A stretch of DNA of 64,000 nucleotides, from NCBI GenBank assembly GCA_031761405.1, contig JASEVX010000003.1, positions 142,964,350 to 143,028,349 of the forward strand, written 5' to 3'. Shown in pieces: positions 54,854-64,000 of this stretch (the first letter of the stretch is position 1; every line of letters starts with the position of its first letter). The stretch is from Serripes groenlandicus. Taxonomy: Eukaryota; Mollusca; Bivalvia; Cardiida; Cardiidae. The translations under genes were made by a program, and so were the position numbers. The notes under the pieces were generated by a model that saw only the letters and a list, made by a program, of their open reading frames with translations, was not told where the DNA came from and ran no database searches.

Positions 54854-54902
54854 ATGAAACTGGTTTACTTGTTGATCATATTGGGACGTTTATTCGTATC
54901 TG
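54854..54902 (+). CDS. Candidate signal-peptide exon of a further gene
   Basis: ATG at 54,854 gives MKLVYLLIILGRLFVSG, a good signal peptide, followed by a GTGAGA donor at 54,903 that leaves one base of a codon. Phase and length mirror the candidate first exon at 16,250. No matching downstream exon was recognised before 64,000. Confidence 0.42.
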
Positions 54903-55599
54903 GTGAGAACTTTACTTGTAATTAGTATTCTTTAGAATAAGTCTATATCATACGATAATATATTTACTGATCTCGAAAAGTTAAGAATTATTGTGATACG
55001 GAGTCTAAATCATTTTGTGAAATTTCATAAATTGCTCGTTTTGAGTAATTCCCCTTTCCCAAAATGTTTTTCAACTCATCAGCGGCAAATAGATCAAACG
55101 TCATCCGTACAATTTAACTGATAAACAACATTCTGATGAATTAAAATGCTCCTATCTTGAGAAATTGGCTTACGTTGTTGTATTCGTTAAAATAAAAACA
55201 GAAGAAATCGTATTAAAAACAAATAATGAAGGATATATGTACAAACAGAAATGCTTTGTTTTCATTGGGTTATAAAGATGCGTCACGGAGAAATAGTCTT
55301 CGTCGTAACTCTTTCTTAAAAACATCTCCGCTGTCTAACTACTATCAAGCAGACTGATTTTGAAATCATTGAGATAAAAGGATAACTTGCCCTTAATGAT
55401 TTTATCCAATGATTAATCAGCATGTATAGAGATATTACCTCGTTTTGCCACGATGCTTTCAAAGTCGACTGTTGCAGATTTGTTGTATGTGGGAAAGGGT
55501 TAAGAGATTATACGAATGACAGTATAGAAATCGTTGATAAATGGACAGAGGGAGCGTAACATCCTGCAAAACTTCTACTGACTATACGCTATATTTATT

Positions 55600-55862
55600 A
55601 GCCGTTCCACGTGCAAACTAACATTGAGGACTCTGCGTAACGTAACGATCCGGATCAGCATAAGCAACCCGCGCAGGCTAATCCGGACGGACACATTTTG
55701 CCTCCTGTAGATTTTCTGTTTCATGATTCATTACTCTTTACCTATATCCACCTGGGACGGAATGTGTCGGTCCGGGTTAGCCTGTGCGGACTGCGCAGGC
55801 TGATCTGGTTCGGTACATAACGCAGCGTCCATAATGTTGGTTTCCCCGTGGAACGGCTCATA
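55600..55862. mobile_element. Snapback MITE, full length
   Basis: TAGCCGTTCCACGTGCAAAC start and CCGTGGAACGGCTCATAT end, with GATCAGCATAAGC and GCGCAGGCTGATCTGG arms. Confidence 0.82.
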
Positions 55863-56299
55863 TGTAAATACGGGAAGTTGTTATTGTAACAGGCTTATGT
55901 GATGCGTCACGAGGAAGGTCTTTTTCTTAAAGCAACTTTGTACATGATACATGGTCATCCAAACCTTCACTGCAGTCGAATAGACATTACTAATTTTATT
56001 TCATTCCCACATACAACAATTTCGACTTTAATAACTTATTTCTACGTATGTAGTAAAGGAAAGTATTGTATTATGATTGAATCGAGTTGGAAACATTGTA
56101 GCAAAATGAAAAATTGCTCGTTTTTAATAGTCCTAAATAGTCGTCTGTTGCAGAGACGTCAGAAAGAGTCTATATGGGAACGGGTTAACCGATGGACCCT
56201 TATAAGAGTAACCCGACTCACTTACTGTCTGAGCGTGTGTGGTATAGAGGCGATACTTAAGATCACAAATCCTTCTTGAAAAACTAGCCACTTACAACT
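55863..56299. other. Non-coding region, no gene seen
   Basis: Contains one copy of the dispersed ACATTGTAGCAAAATG/AAATTGCTC motif with the GTCGTCTGTTGCAGA companion (56,089-56,160). The 126-codon frame over it has no domain. Confidence 0.45.
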
Positions 56300-57290
56300 T
56301 TCATACACATGCAGTAAAATTGATTAAGTCTTACTTATGTGATAGGACGCAACAAATCCAATTCAATAATACAACATCTTCCCCCGGATTAATAAAGTAT
56401 GGAGTCCCTCAATGCTCCATTCTATGCCCATATTGTGCAATATTATTTTTATGCTGATAATGCAACCTTTCACAATGCAAATAAAGACCCCAACATAATT
56501 AAAGAAAATATCCAGACAGCTTTAGGAAATATCAACCTCCTATGGTGTCAGAACAATGGCATGTGTGTATATAAATACAAATAAAACAAAGACAATGCTT
56601 ATCGGTACAACACAACAACTTAAACATCCAAATTCTCTGTGTGTAACCATAAATAGTAATGTTATAAGCAGCGCTGATAGTCATAAACTACTTGGTGTCC
56701 CTATTGATAATGAATTAACATGGGATTCACATGTTTGTTATCTATGTAAAGCAGTTGCTGCCCGACTTGCATTATTGCAAAGATTGAAAACATATCTTCC
56801 CATGCATGCTATAACAGTTTTTTATTCTTCATACATTTTACAATTATTAGATTACTGCTGTACGGTTTGGGGTTCATGTTCTCAAAATAATATGAAAGCA
56901 AAAACGAAGCTTCAAAAACGAGATGCGCGTATCTTACTAGATGCCAGTAAAATGACACCATCGGCTGATATGTTTAAACCCCGAAATTGGCTTCCATTTA
57001 CTAAGAGAGTCCACTATCTCAAATGTGTGATGATCTATAAATCTCTTCACAACCTACCACGTGATTATATGAATAATAGACTTATTCCAGTAAGCGATAC
57101 AAATTATTCATTGCGTTCTGCAGCAAACTTGAACCTTAAATTAGAAAAACCCAAAACAAATACTTGGAAACGATCCCTAACATGCTCTGGCTCAGACCTA
57201 TGGAATAAACTACCCATTACAAATAAAATCATCAGAATCTCTAAACACATTTAAAGACAAATGTTATCAATATTTTCACACTCAGTAATA
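56300..57290 (+). pseudogene. LINE reverse transcriptase fragment
   Basis: Starts within RT (LIKSYLCDRTQQIQFNN, then YGVPQCSILCP for the usual YGVPQGSILGP). It skips directly to YADNATFHN, where the catalytic YADD has lost its second Asp and the sequence between is deleted. After a frameshift near 56,560 comes TNKTKTMLIGT, KLLGVPIDNELTWDSHV and LLDYCCTVWGS, the thumb and connector region. A further frameshift near 57,225 leads to SSESLNTFKDKCYQYF. A different LINE lineage from 2,372, and clearly dead. Confidence 0.85.
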
Positions 57291-58084
57291 AGTATCATCT
57301 ACATATGCATGTCATCAGAAATGACTTCATACATATATAATGTTTTTCCCGTATTCTTAAAATATATCTATAGGTGCTACCTATTTACGAAAAATCGCAA
57401 GATAATTATAAACAAAAATTAAAGAGCATACTTTGGCCATAAAAAAGGATTTATAAGTAATTGACTAGACAATAATAATGTTAATGTCATGTTTCGTGCA
57501 TTATCAAAAAATATTTGGAATTCGTATTGCTGTCGTCTATTATTCCGAACAGAAAATAATGAAGTAAAGACTTTCAGAAAATCAAGGAATACATTTATAA
57601 TGAACGAGGTTAAAACATGATGGCCAAGATGATCCTTAATCGATCACCTGCATAATGGTAAAGAAGCAAAAAGATCAGCCCTTTGCTGATGCCACCTGGC
57701 GACTGCCTTTTTCAACCAGTCAATATGACTGGAACAAATGATGTAAGGGGTCACATTTCTGCTAAACCCTTTCCCTATTAGAGACGGTTTCTGGGGCCTT
57801 TGCAACAGACGATTTAGGGAAAGATTGTCGCTAAAAGAACAATTGCTCCTTATGAGAAAGTTATCCTTTTGCCACAATGTTTGATAAATAGCTCATATAT
57901 AGGAATTTGGGGTATTTCATGTTGATACCACTTTTTTGCGGGAAACGACGTCGCTCCATTGACGTTACGCCAAGATGAAGTGTTACGGAAATGACGTCAC
58001 GTCCTTCTTTGTCTACGATACAGTCAAAATATAGGTTCGGGCGTAGAAGTCTAATGCTGTCGTTTTTTTGACGAACGGGAAAAC
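57291..58084. other. Non-coding region, no gene seen
   Basis: Contains a minus-strand copy of the dispersed TTTTGCCACAATGTTTG motif and AAACCCTTTCCCTAT companion (57,760-57,885). Confidence 0.45.
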
Positions 58085-58545
58085 ATATTTCTTACATAGT
58101 TCCATTTATTTTTAACTTTTCGTACAAATGTTTTAAAATTCCCACAAAACACAGCACTTTAATGATCTTAAATATCGATTTAAAAAAAAAAAAGATTAAA
58201 AAGACGACAATAATTTAAAAAATCCATGTTTTTTCGTGTCATTATTATACACACCCAAAATATCGATTTAAAAAAAATTATTATAAAGACGACAATAATT
58301 CTTTTCATTTTTAACTTTTCTTACAAATGTTAATTCCCACAAAACACAGCACTTTAATGATCTTAAATATCGATTTAAAAAAAAAAAAGATTAAAAAGAC
58401 GACAATAATTTTTAAAAATCCGTGTTTTTTTCGTGTCATTTTATACATACCCAAAATATCGATTTAAATTTTTTTATTAAAAAGACGACAATATTTTTTT
58501 TTCAAACCGTGTTTCTCGTCTCATTTTATACATACCCAAAATGGC
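58085..58545. repeat. Tandem repeat, ~200 bp x 2 with shorter subunits
   Basis: CACAAAACACAGCACTTTAA, ATATCGATTTAAAAAAAA and AAAGACGACAATAATT recur; large unit at about 58,107 and 58,310, with ATATCGATTT also at 58,260 and 58,457. Confidence 0.78.
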
Positions 58546-58949
58546 GGCCCCCATGGATTTGGCCAGTTTCATTTCAGAAAGCTTCATGGGTTATTGAAAA
58601 AAAAAAAAAAAATAATAATCTCACACCTGTTACCTATAACGAAAAAACCCATTTATGTTGTTTTTTTGTAATATGTATTTCTTATGTCAGTACTTCAAAA
58701 TAGAGGGCCTCATGGGTGATTAGTTAATATGAAAAAGGCAAAGCCTCATCACGAGCACAGCGTCAATAATGGGTCTAACCTGTAGGTATATGACTACCAT
58801 GATAAAGGAATCTGTTTCAAGCTGTACGAACTGAGACAGCTGTCGTACACTATTCCTACTTTATCTCTTAGTGCAAAGTCAAATCTTCAACAATTTTAAC
58901 ATTCAATTCATCACATGAACATAATCAATACAGAAAGGTAAAAAAATAA

Positions 58950-61020
58950 ATAGTGAAAACAAGTTTTCCTTCAATTAGGCTTAGTGACATAGTTTCTGGG
59001 TTAAAAGCAATGTTCAAAACTTCTATTCTGCCAAAGTTTCAGCATGTTAACATTAAATAAAAGAACAGCTGTCAGAGTGTTAACAAGATTTTCCTTTAAT
59101 TTGGTCTAGTGACCTTATGTTTGACCCGACTTGACCAATATTTAAACTTGGTCTAGATATCAATAATCATCAGGCGAACATTCTGACAAAGTTTCAAGAT
59201 GTTGAATCAAACCTTGAGGTCAAGCTGTTTACAAGATTTTTCTCAAATGTTTTTCTTTGGACCTCGTTGTTTTTATCCAACATGACCTATGTTTAAGTCT
59301 AGATTTCACCAAAACACCAATTCTGACAAAATTTCAACATGTTAAAATAAACAAGAGGACCATGATGGTCCTACATCGCTCACCTGATTTAATCAAACTT
59401 AAAAAGTTTTCAGTGTTCTTTCCCCTATATGAGTCCATGAAAAACAAGTGACCCCCGGGGAGGCGTCATTTTTTTAACAATCTTGGTAGAGGTCCACTAG
59501 ATGATGCTACATACTAAATATCTTTTAGACAAGATTTTTAAAGTCTATTCCCTATATGAGTATATGTAAAACAAGTGACCCCTGGGGAGGGGTAAATTTT
59601 GAACCCAGGGATAAAATTTGCACAATCTAGGTAGAGGTCCACTAGATGATGCTACATACCAAATATCAAAGGCATGGGCCTTCTACTTTGAGATAACAAG
59701 ATTTTTTAAGTTTTTCCCCTATCTATGTCAAACAAGTGACCCCAGGGCTATAATTTGAACAATCTTGGTAGAGGTCTACTAGATGATGCCACCTACCAAA
59801 TACCAAAGGCCTGGGGCCTCTACTTTTAGACAAGAAGATTTTTTTCTCTATATGAGTCTATGTAAAACAATAGACCCCAGGGGAGGGGTCATTTTGACCC
59901 CAGGGCTATAATTTGAACAATCTTGGTAAAGGTCCACTAGATGATGCTACGTACCCAAAACAAAGGCTTGGGCCCTCTACTTTTAGACAAGAAGATTTTT
60001 AAAGTTTTTCCCCTATATGGGTCTATGTAAAACAAGTGACCCCCGGGGAGGGGTCATTTTTGACCCCAGGCCTATAATTTGAACAATCTTGGTACAGGTT
60101 CACTAGATGATGCTACATACCAAATATCAAAGGCATGGGCCTTCCACTTTCAGACCAGAAGATTTTTTAATTTGTTCCCCTATATGAGTCTATGTTAAAC
60201 AATTGACCTCGGGGAGGGGTCATTTTTGACCCAAGGGCTATACTTTGAACAATCTTGGTAGAGGTTCACTAGATGATGCTACATACCAAATATCAAAGGC
60301 ATGGCCCTTTTACTTTCAGACAAGAAGATTGTTTAAGTTTTGGTTAATTTCCCCCTTTTGTGTTGCCGTGGCAGCCAAAGTTCTGCATGGAATAGAATTC
60401 TTTGAACATGTTTGAAAGAGATCCACCCAAAGAAAATTCCTGTAGAATTATTTTGAATTGGTGTAGGAGGAGAAGTCATTTGTATGAAACTGTGAACGGA
60501 CGGACGACGACGACGGACGGTGAGCGATCACAAAAGCTCACCTTGCACTTCATGCATTGGTGAGCTAAAAATGCAGCATTCAAAATGTCTGAGTGTTAAC
60601 AAAATGTTACTTCATTTTGGTCTAGTGACCTAGTTTTTGACCCACCATGACCCTTATTCTTACTAGGTCTAGATATTGTCAAGACAAACATTCTGACAAA
60701 GCCTTAAGCTGCTCAAGGCAAAGTGTGGTTTCTAGACTAACAAGATTTTCCTTCAATTTGGTGGTGTGACTTAGTTTATGACCCAACATGACCTAGTTTA
60801 TGACAGAATATATTTAAACTTAGCCTAGATATCATCAAAACAGTTATTCTGAAAACATTTCAACATGCTTAAGTTTAAAATAAGGCATCCAGAGTGTTTT
60901 CAATATGTTCCTTCAAATTGACATTGAAACCTAGTTTTTCACCTCACAGGACCCAGTCTATAACTTGGCCAAGATTTGATGGAGTTGATTTTCTGATAAA
61001 CTTTCATTCATATTGGATGT
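58950..61020. repeat. ~145-bp tandem repeat array, interrupted
   Basis: Units contain AGATTTTCCTTCAATTTGG, TCTAGTGACCTAG, GACCCAACATGACC and ATTCTGACAAAGTTTCA. Units at 58,950-59,349 and 60,570-61,020 are separated by another element. Confidence 0.72.
59350..60568 (+). mobile_element. Helentron-like element with ~175-bp internal repeats, nested in the 145-bp array
   Basis: Left end ACAAGAGGACCATGATGGTC (contains the palindrome GGACCATGATGGTCC). Five to six internal units (ACAAGTGACCCC, GGGGAGGGGTCATTTT, GGTCCACTAGATGATGCTAC). The right end has GGTGAGCGATCACAAAAGCT and CACC (60,519-60,542), a hairpin, then GGTGAGCTAAAAA. Confidence 0.78.
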
Positions 61021-61391
61021 TGTAAAATGTTGCCTGTAGATTGTTCACAAGGCAATTGTTGATGGCGTGTGACCAAAGGACATCAGACAAAACCTGATCA
61101 TAAAATACACAAACTGTGCAATAAAAAAACAGGACTTCCTTTATATACTACATTTAATTAGATAAAACAAGCTTGATATGATTTTGATAAACTTATCCAT
61201 TAATAAAGATTACCTTGTATGTATTCATTTGTAATATATGTAATCAGCTGAAGTTCCTCTCCTGTCCTGTCATAACAGCTGTAATTCCATCTGTAAATGG
61301 GTTTCTCTCAATATATTCCCTTGTTTGATGTAGATGCAGGAAGTTATATCCCACAGTCAAAGATGCATGCAATTTTCATTGTTTTGACAGG

Positions 61392-61815
61392 CACCAATGA
61401 CCAAAGGGTATATCACTAACTGCTTATATGAACGTCTAATCTCCCATTATCGCCATAACGGCTGTGATTCCATGATTGTACAGGTTGATCTCAATCCATT
61501 TACTGTTTTGATGTGTATGCAGGAAAGAATATTACCCCACAGTCAAAGATGCATGATATTTTCATTGTATAGACAGGTACCAATGACCAAAGGGTATATC
61601 ACTAACTGCCTATATGAACTTCCTCTCCCATTATCGCCATAACAGCAGTGATTCCATGATTGTACAGGTTGATCTCAATCCATTTACTGTTTTGATGTGT
61701 ATGCAGGAAAGAATATTACCCCACAGTCAAAGATGCATGATATTTTTATTGTATAGACAGGTACCAATGACCAAGGGGTATATCACTAACTGCTTATATG
61801 AATTTCCTCTCCAGT
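61392..61815. repeat. ~185-bp tandem repeat, 2.3 copies
   Basis: CCAATGACCAAAGGGTATAT at 61,394 and 61,580, and with one change at 61,764; also CATTTACTGTTTTGATGTGT and GGAAAGAATATTACCCCACA. Three similar short open frames arise from it. Confidence 0.88.
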
Positions 61816-62770
61816 AATCGCCATCAGAACTGTTATTCCATGATTGTATGGGATGTTTGTTCTAAATCCATTCTGTTTTAAAATAAAACTTGATGCAGAT
61901 TATGATTGACTGCTGTTATAATAAATGACATCAGACAATAACTGCAAATAAAAGTGGCTTTATATAAAATAAAATGATAAATTAAAGAATGAGATTACAA
62001 ACACTATTTATACCTTTTTCCTTTTAAATAGACTAATATTTAAAAAATAGACCAGAATTGAAAACAGTATACATGTATATTAGTTATGTCAAAAAGCCAA
62101 GCTTTGGGTTCTGCAACCAGTTTTGTTTTAGACCAGTTTGTACCTCTGTGCAGTCTTATCTAGATTATTCCTTTAAACCAGTGACTTTAAACTTGTCTTT
62201 TTTACATCAATTGTGAAACAAGCTTTAATCTTATTTTAATCACGCTCAATGTTCTGGAGATACAACCAGTTCTCGCCCAATTTGTGCGGAAAATCCCAAT
62301 CTTCACTGAATTCTGACTCAAATATTTGGGGCATTTTTTTAAGAATTAGGTAGACTTTGAGGATTCCGGTGTATTTTGGTATTTTTATACATTTCCCATT
62401 TGAGTTTATTTGGGCAAAGATGCTTCTATAATTTTTTGAAAGGGGGTCAATTCCCCACTTGTGTTCAGAAAAAGTAGCCATTTCATTGAGGGGTTTATAC
62501 AGATATTGTTGACAATCAAAGATAAATCAACATTTTAATTGACATATGATTATTATAATTACTGATGATACAGATGTAACTTACATTTATGTTTATCTTA
62601 TGAAGATGACATTTGACCTTTCAGCATAATTATGATGTTTGAAAGCATTGTGAAAGAAGGTCAAATTGTTGACAATATGCAATTATACTTCTCACAATGC
62701 TTTTGAATTAAAATCATTGTGCATTTTCTAATTCTTAAGATTTAACTGTTTTGCAAGATGTGGATTCTTT
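61816..62770. other. Non-coding region, no gene seen
   Basis: AT-rich. Includes a hairpin-forming copy of the dispersed GCATTGTGAAAGAAGG motif (62,637-62,710). Confidence 0.4.
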
Positions 62771-62774
62771 TAAA

Positions 62775-63310
62775 GCATCGCAGTGGTCCCGACGGCTTCC
62801 AGAATTCCCGACCCCAATTTCCTAAGAATAGTCGACCCCAATTTAGACCCAAGTTTATATAGGTGTGAATGGATGATGGTTATTTTGTTGTATAATCACT
62901 ACATTTAGATAATGATTAATGTAATAATGATGTTTGTTTTTACATTGTTATAAATTATCCTATATCATTATTTTCAAAGTATTCTTAAGATTTGAAGTAT
63001 TGTTTGATAGAGGACATTTCCTCTTTTTCTCACAATCTTCCTTATTCATTAATATAACAATACCTTAGCCAGAAGTCAACCTGTCATGTACATATTCTCC
63101 TTTTCTCACCAAATGTTTTCAAAGTCGTCTGCAGCAGATTAACTATTTAGAACACATCAAGATCATTTAAATAATCAATCAACAGGTAAGTAAGTATCAA
63201 TAATCAGTCTTTTGTTTTTGACACCTGTGTGTTAAACCATCCATTCACACCTATATAAACCGATAATGGGGTCGACAATTCTTTGAGTCGAGATTTCTGG
63301 CTACCGTCCT
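62775..63310. mobile_element. Possible non-autonomous DNA element with long subterminal inverted repeats
   Basis: GTCGACCCCAATTT and TATATAGGTGTGAATGGATG (62,830-62,875) reappear inverted as CATCCATTCACACCTATATA and AATGGGGTCGAC (63,237-63,280). Termini and target duplication are not clear. Confidence 0.5.
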
Positions 63311-64000
63311 GACATGCAATCTGCCTTGTTAAGATTAATCTTTGATTATTACATCCTTTTTTCACTTGTAAAAACATTTTTAAATTTTTTTGTTCAGAAC
63401 ATACAGCACAAGGCATGCCTATATAAATCCGTCTCGGCCACGGATATGTGTCTCCAGTCAAGTTTCTTTTTTGGACACCCGATATGTCTCTGAATACACT
63501 GGGGACGTTTCTTCTTGGGTTCTTTTAGCCTAAAAAGCTGTTAGTTTTAACTGATTAGCCATTATTCTTAAATATTCCGTCCATATTGCAAATGTGTTCA
63601 CCACTAAAACATGAAGTGGATGCCATGCAGTAGACACGTAAGATATTACGTCATTAAATGTGTAAACAATCTGCACTCGAGAGCTTCCAAGAACACTTCT
63701 AAAAATAGATTTACTTTCTTATGTACTATTTTTGTGATATTTCATGCAGAGGGACTTAGGGTCATATTTATTTCTTACATCATACAGTAAGCGTGGAAGT
63801 TTCGCATCACTAACGAAACAACACAAATAGTGATAGCTAGAATAAAGGAATTGAGAATTTAAAAGAAACTTTTTGCAGTTTAATGGCAAAATATCCCACC
63901 TTTCATCTTATATTTGATGTCTGTCACACAACTGAACATTGTTTTAGTGTTTAGTTTAGTTTAGTTATAAATACATGTCTCTCATTTGGGTCACAGGTTG
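63311..64000. other. Non-coding region, no gene seen
   Basis: AT-rich, no convincing exon or repeat. Confidence 0.4.

Noticed and set aside
55899..56279. 126-codon ORF
   Set aside because: It covers dispersed non-coding motifs and has no recognisable features.
61397..61817. Pair of similar ORFs as a small gene family
   Set aside because: Both are readings of a 185-bp tandem repeat.

Overview
This is eukaryotic nuclear DNA, AT-rich and crowded with transposon remnants, with small exons separated by kilobase introns. Repeat content (tRNA-headed SINEs, Helentron/pearl-like elements carrying internal satellite arrays, a 2A-bearing LINE, a DIRS-group element) points to a bivalve mollusc, probably a heterodont. 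The species cannot be fixed from sequence alone.

The main host content is a family of putative type I membrane receptors on the + strand. One gene can be followed from a possible signal-peptide exon (16,250) through ectodomain exons at 21.30, 23.57, 24.87, 26.55, 27.43 and 28.37 kb, a Thr-rich stalk exon (31.49), a transmembrane exon (33.52) and a tyrosine-rich cytoplasmic tail exon (36.08-36.69). Splice phases agree at every proposed junction. The ectodomain resembles C-type-lectin-like half-domains combined with a WSC-like cysteine module. Two further copies of the tail exon lie at 117-750 (end of a gene entering from the left) and 48,006-48,675 (inside a segmental duplication). A possible signal-peptide exon of another gene is at 54,854.

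Layout: 0.1-0.75 kb tail exon of the upstream paralogue; 1.0-1.85 higher-order repeat; 2.37-5.97 LINE with a 2A motif, endonuclease and RT, frameshifted; 7.0-13.8 nested transposons, including a complete 5,222-bp DIRS/PAT/Ngaro-type element (7,565-12,786); 14-20 SINEs, a snapback MITE, an unusual ACGAT-rich strand-switching block and a Helentron-like repeat; 20.3-36.7 receptor gene, whose introns hold a pearl-like element, hairpins and a 32-bp minisatellite grown from a splice donor; 35.5-43.0 and 47.45-51.2 two arms of a segmental duplication, the first interrupted by a pearl-like element, SINEs and a Tc1 element; 43.9-46.0 array of 148-bp repeats; 52.9-53.5 promoter-like block with seven GGTCA half-sites and a TATA box; 56.3-57.3 LINE fragment; 58-61.8 several satellite-like arrays, one nested in another.

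Host coding density is low. The genes with a plausible cellular role are the receptor paralogues, whose tails carry about 16 tyrosines each with matches to ITIM, PI3K (YxxM) and Grb2 (YxN) motifs. This suggests an expanding innate-recognition or cell-signalling family. All functional statements are inference from sequence; no database search was possible.
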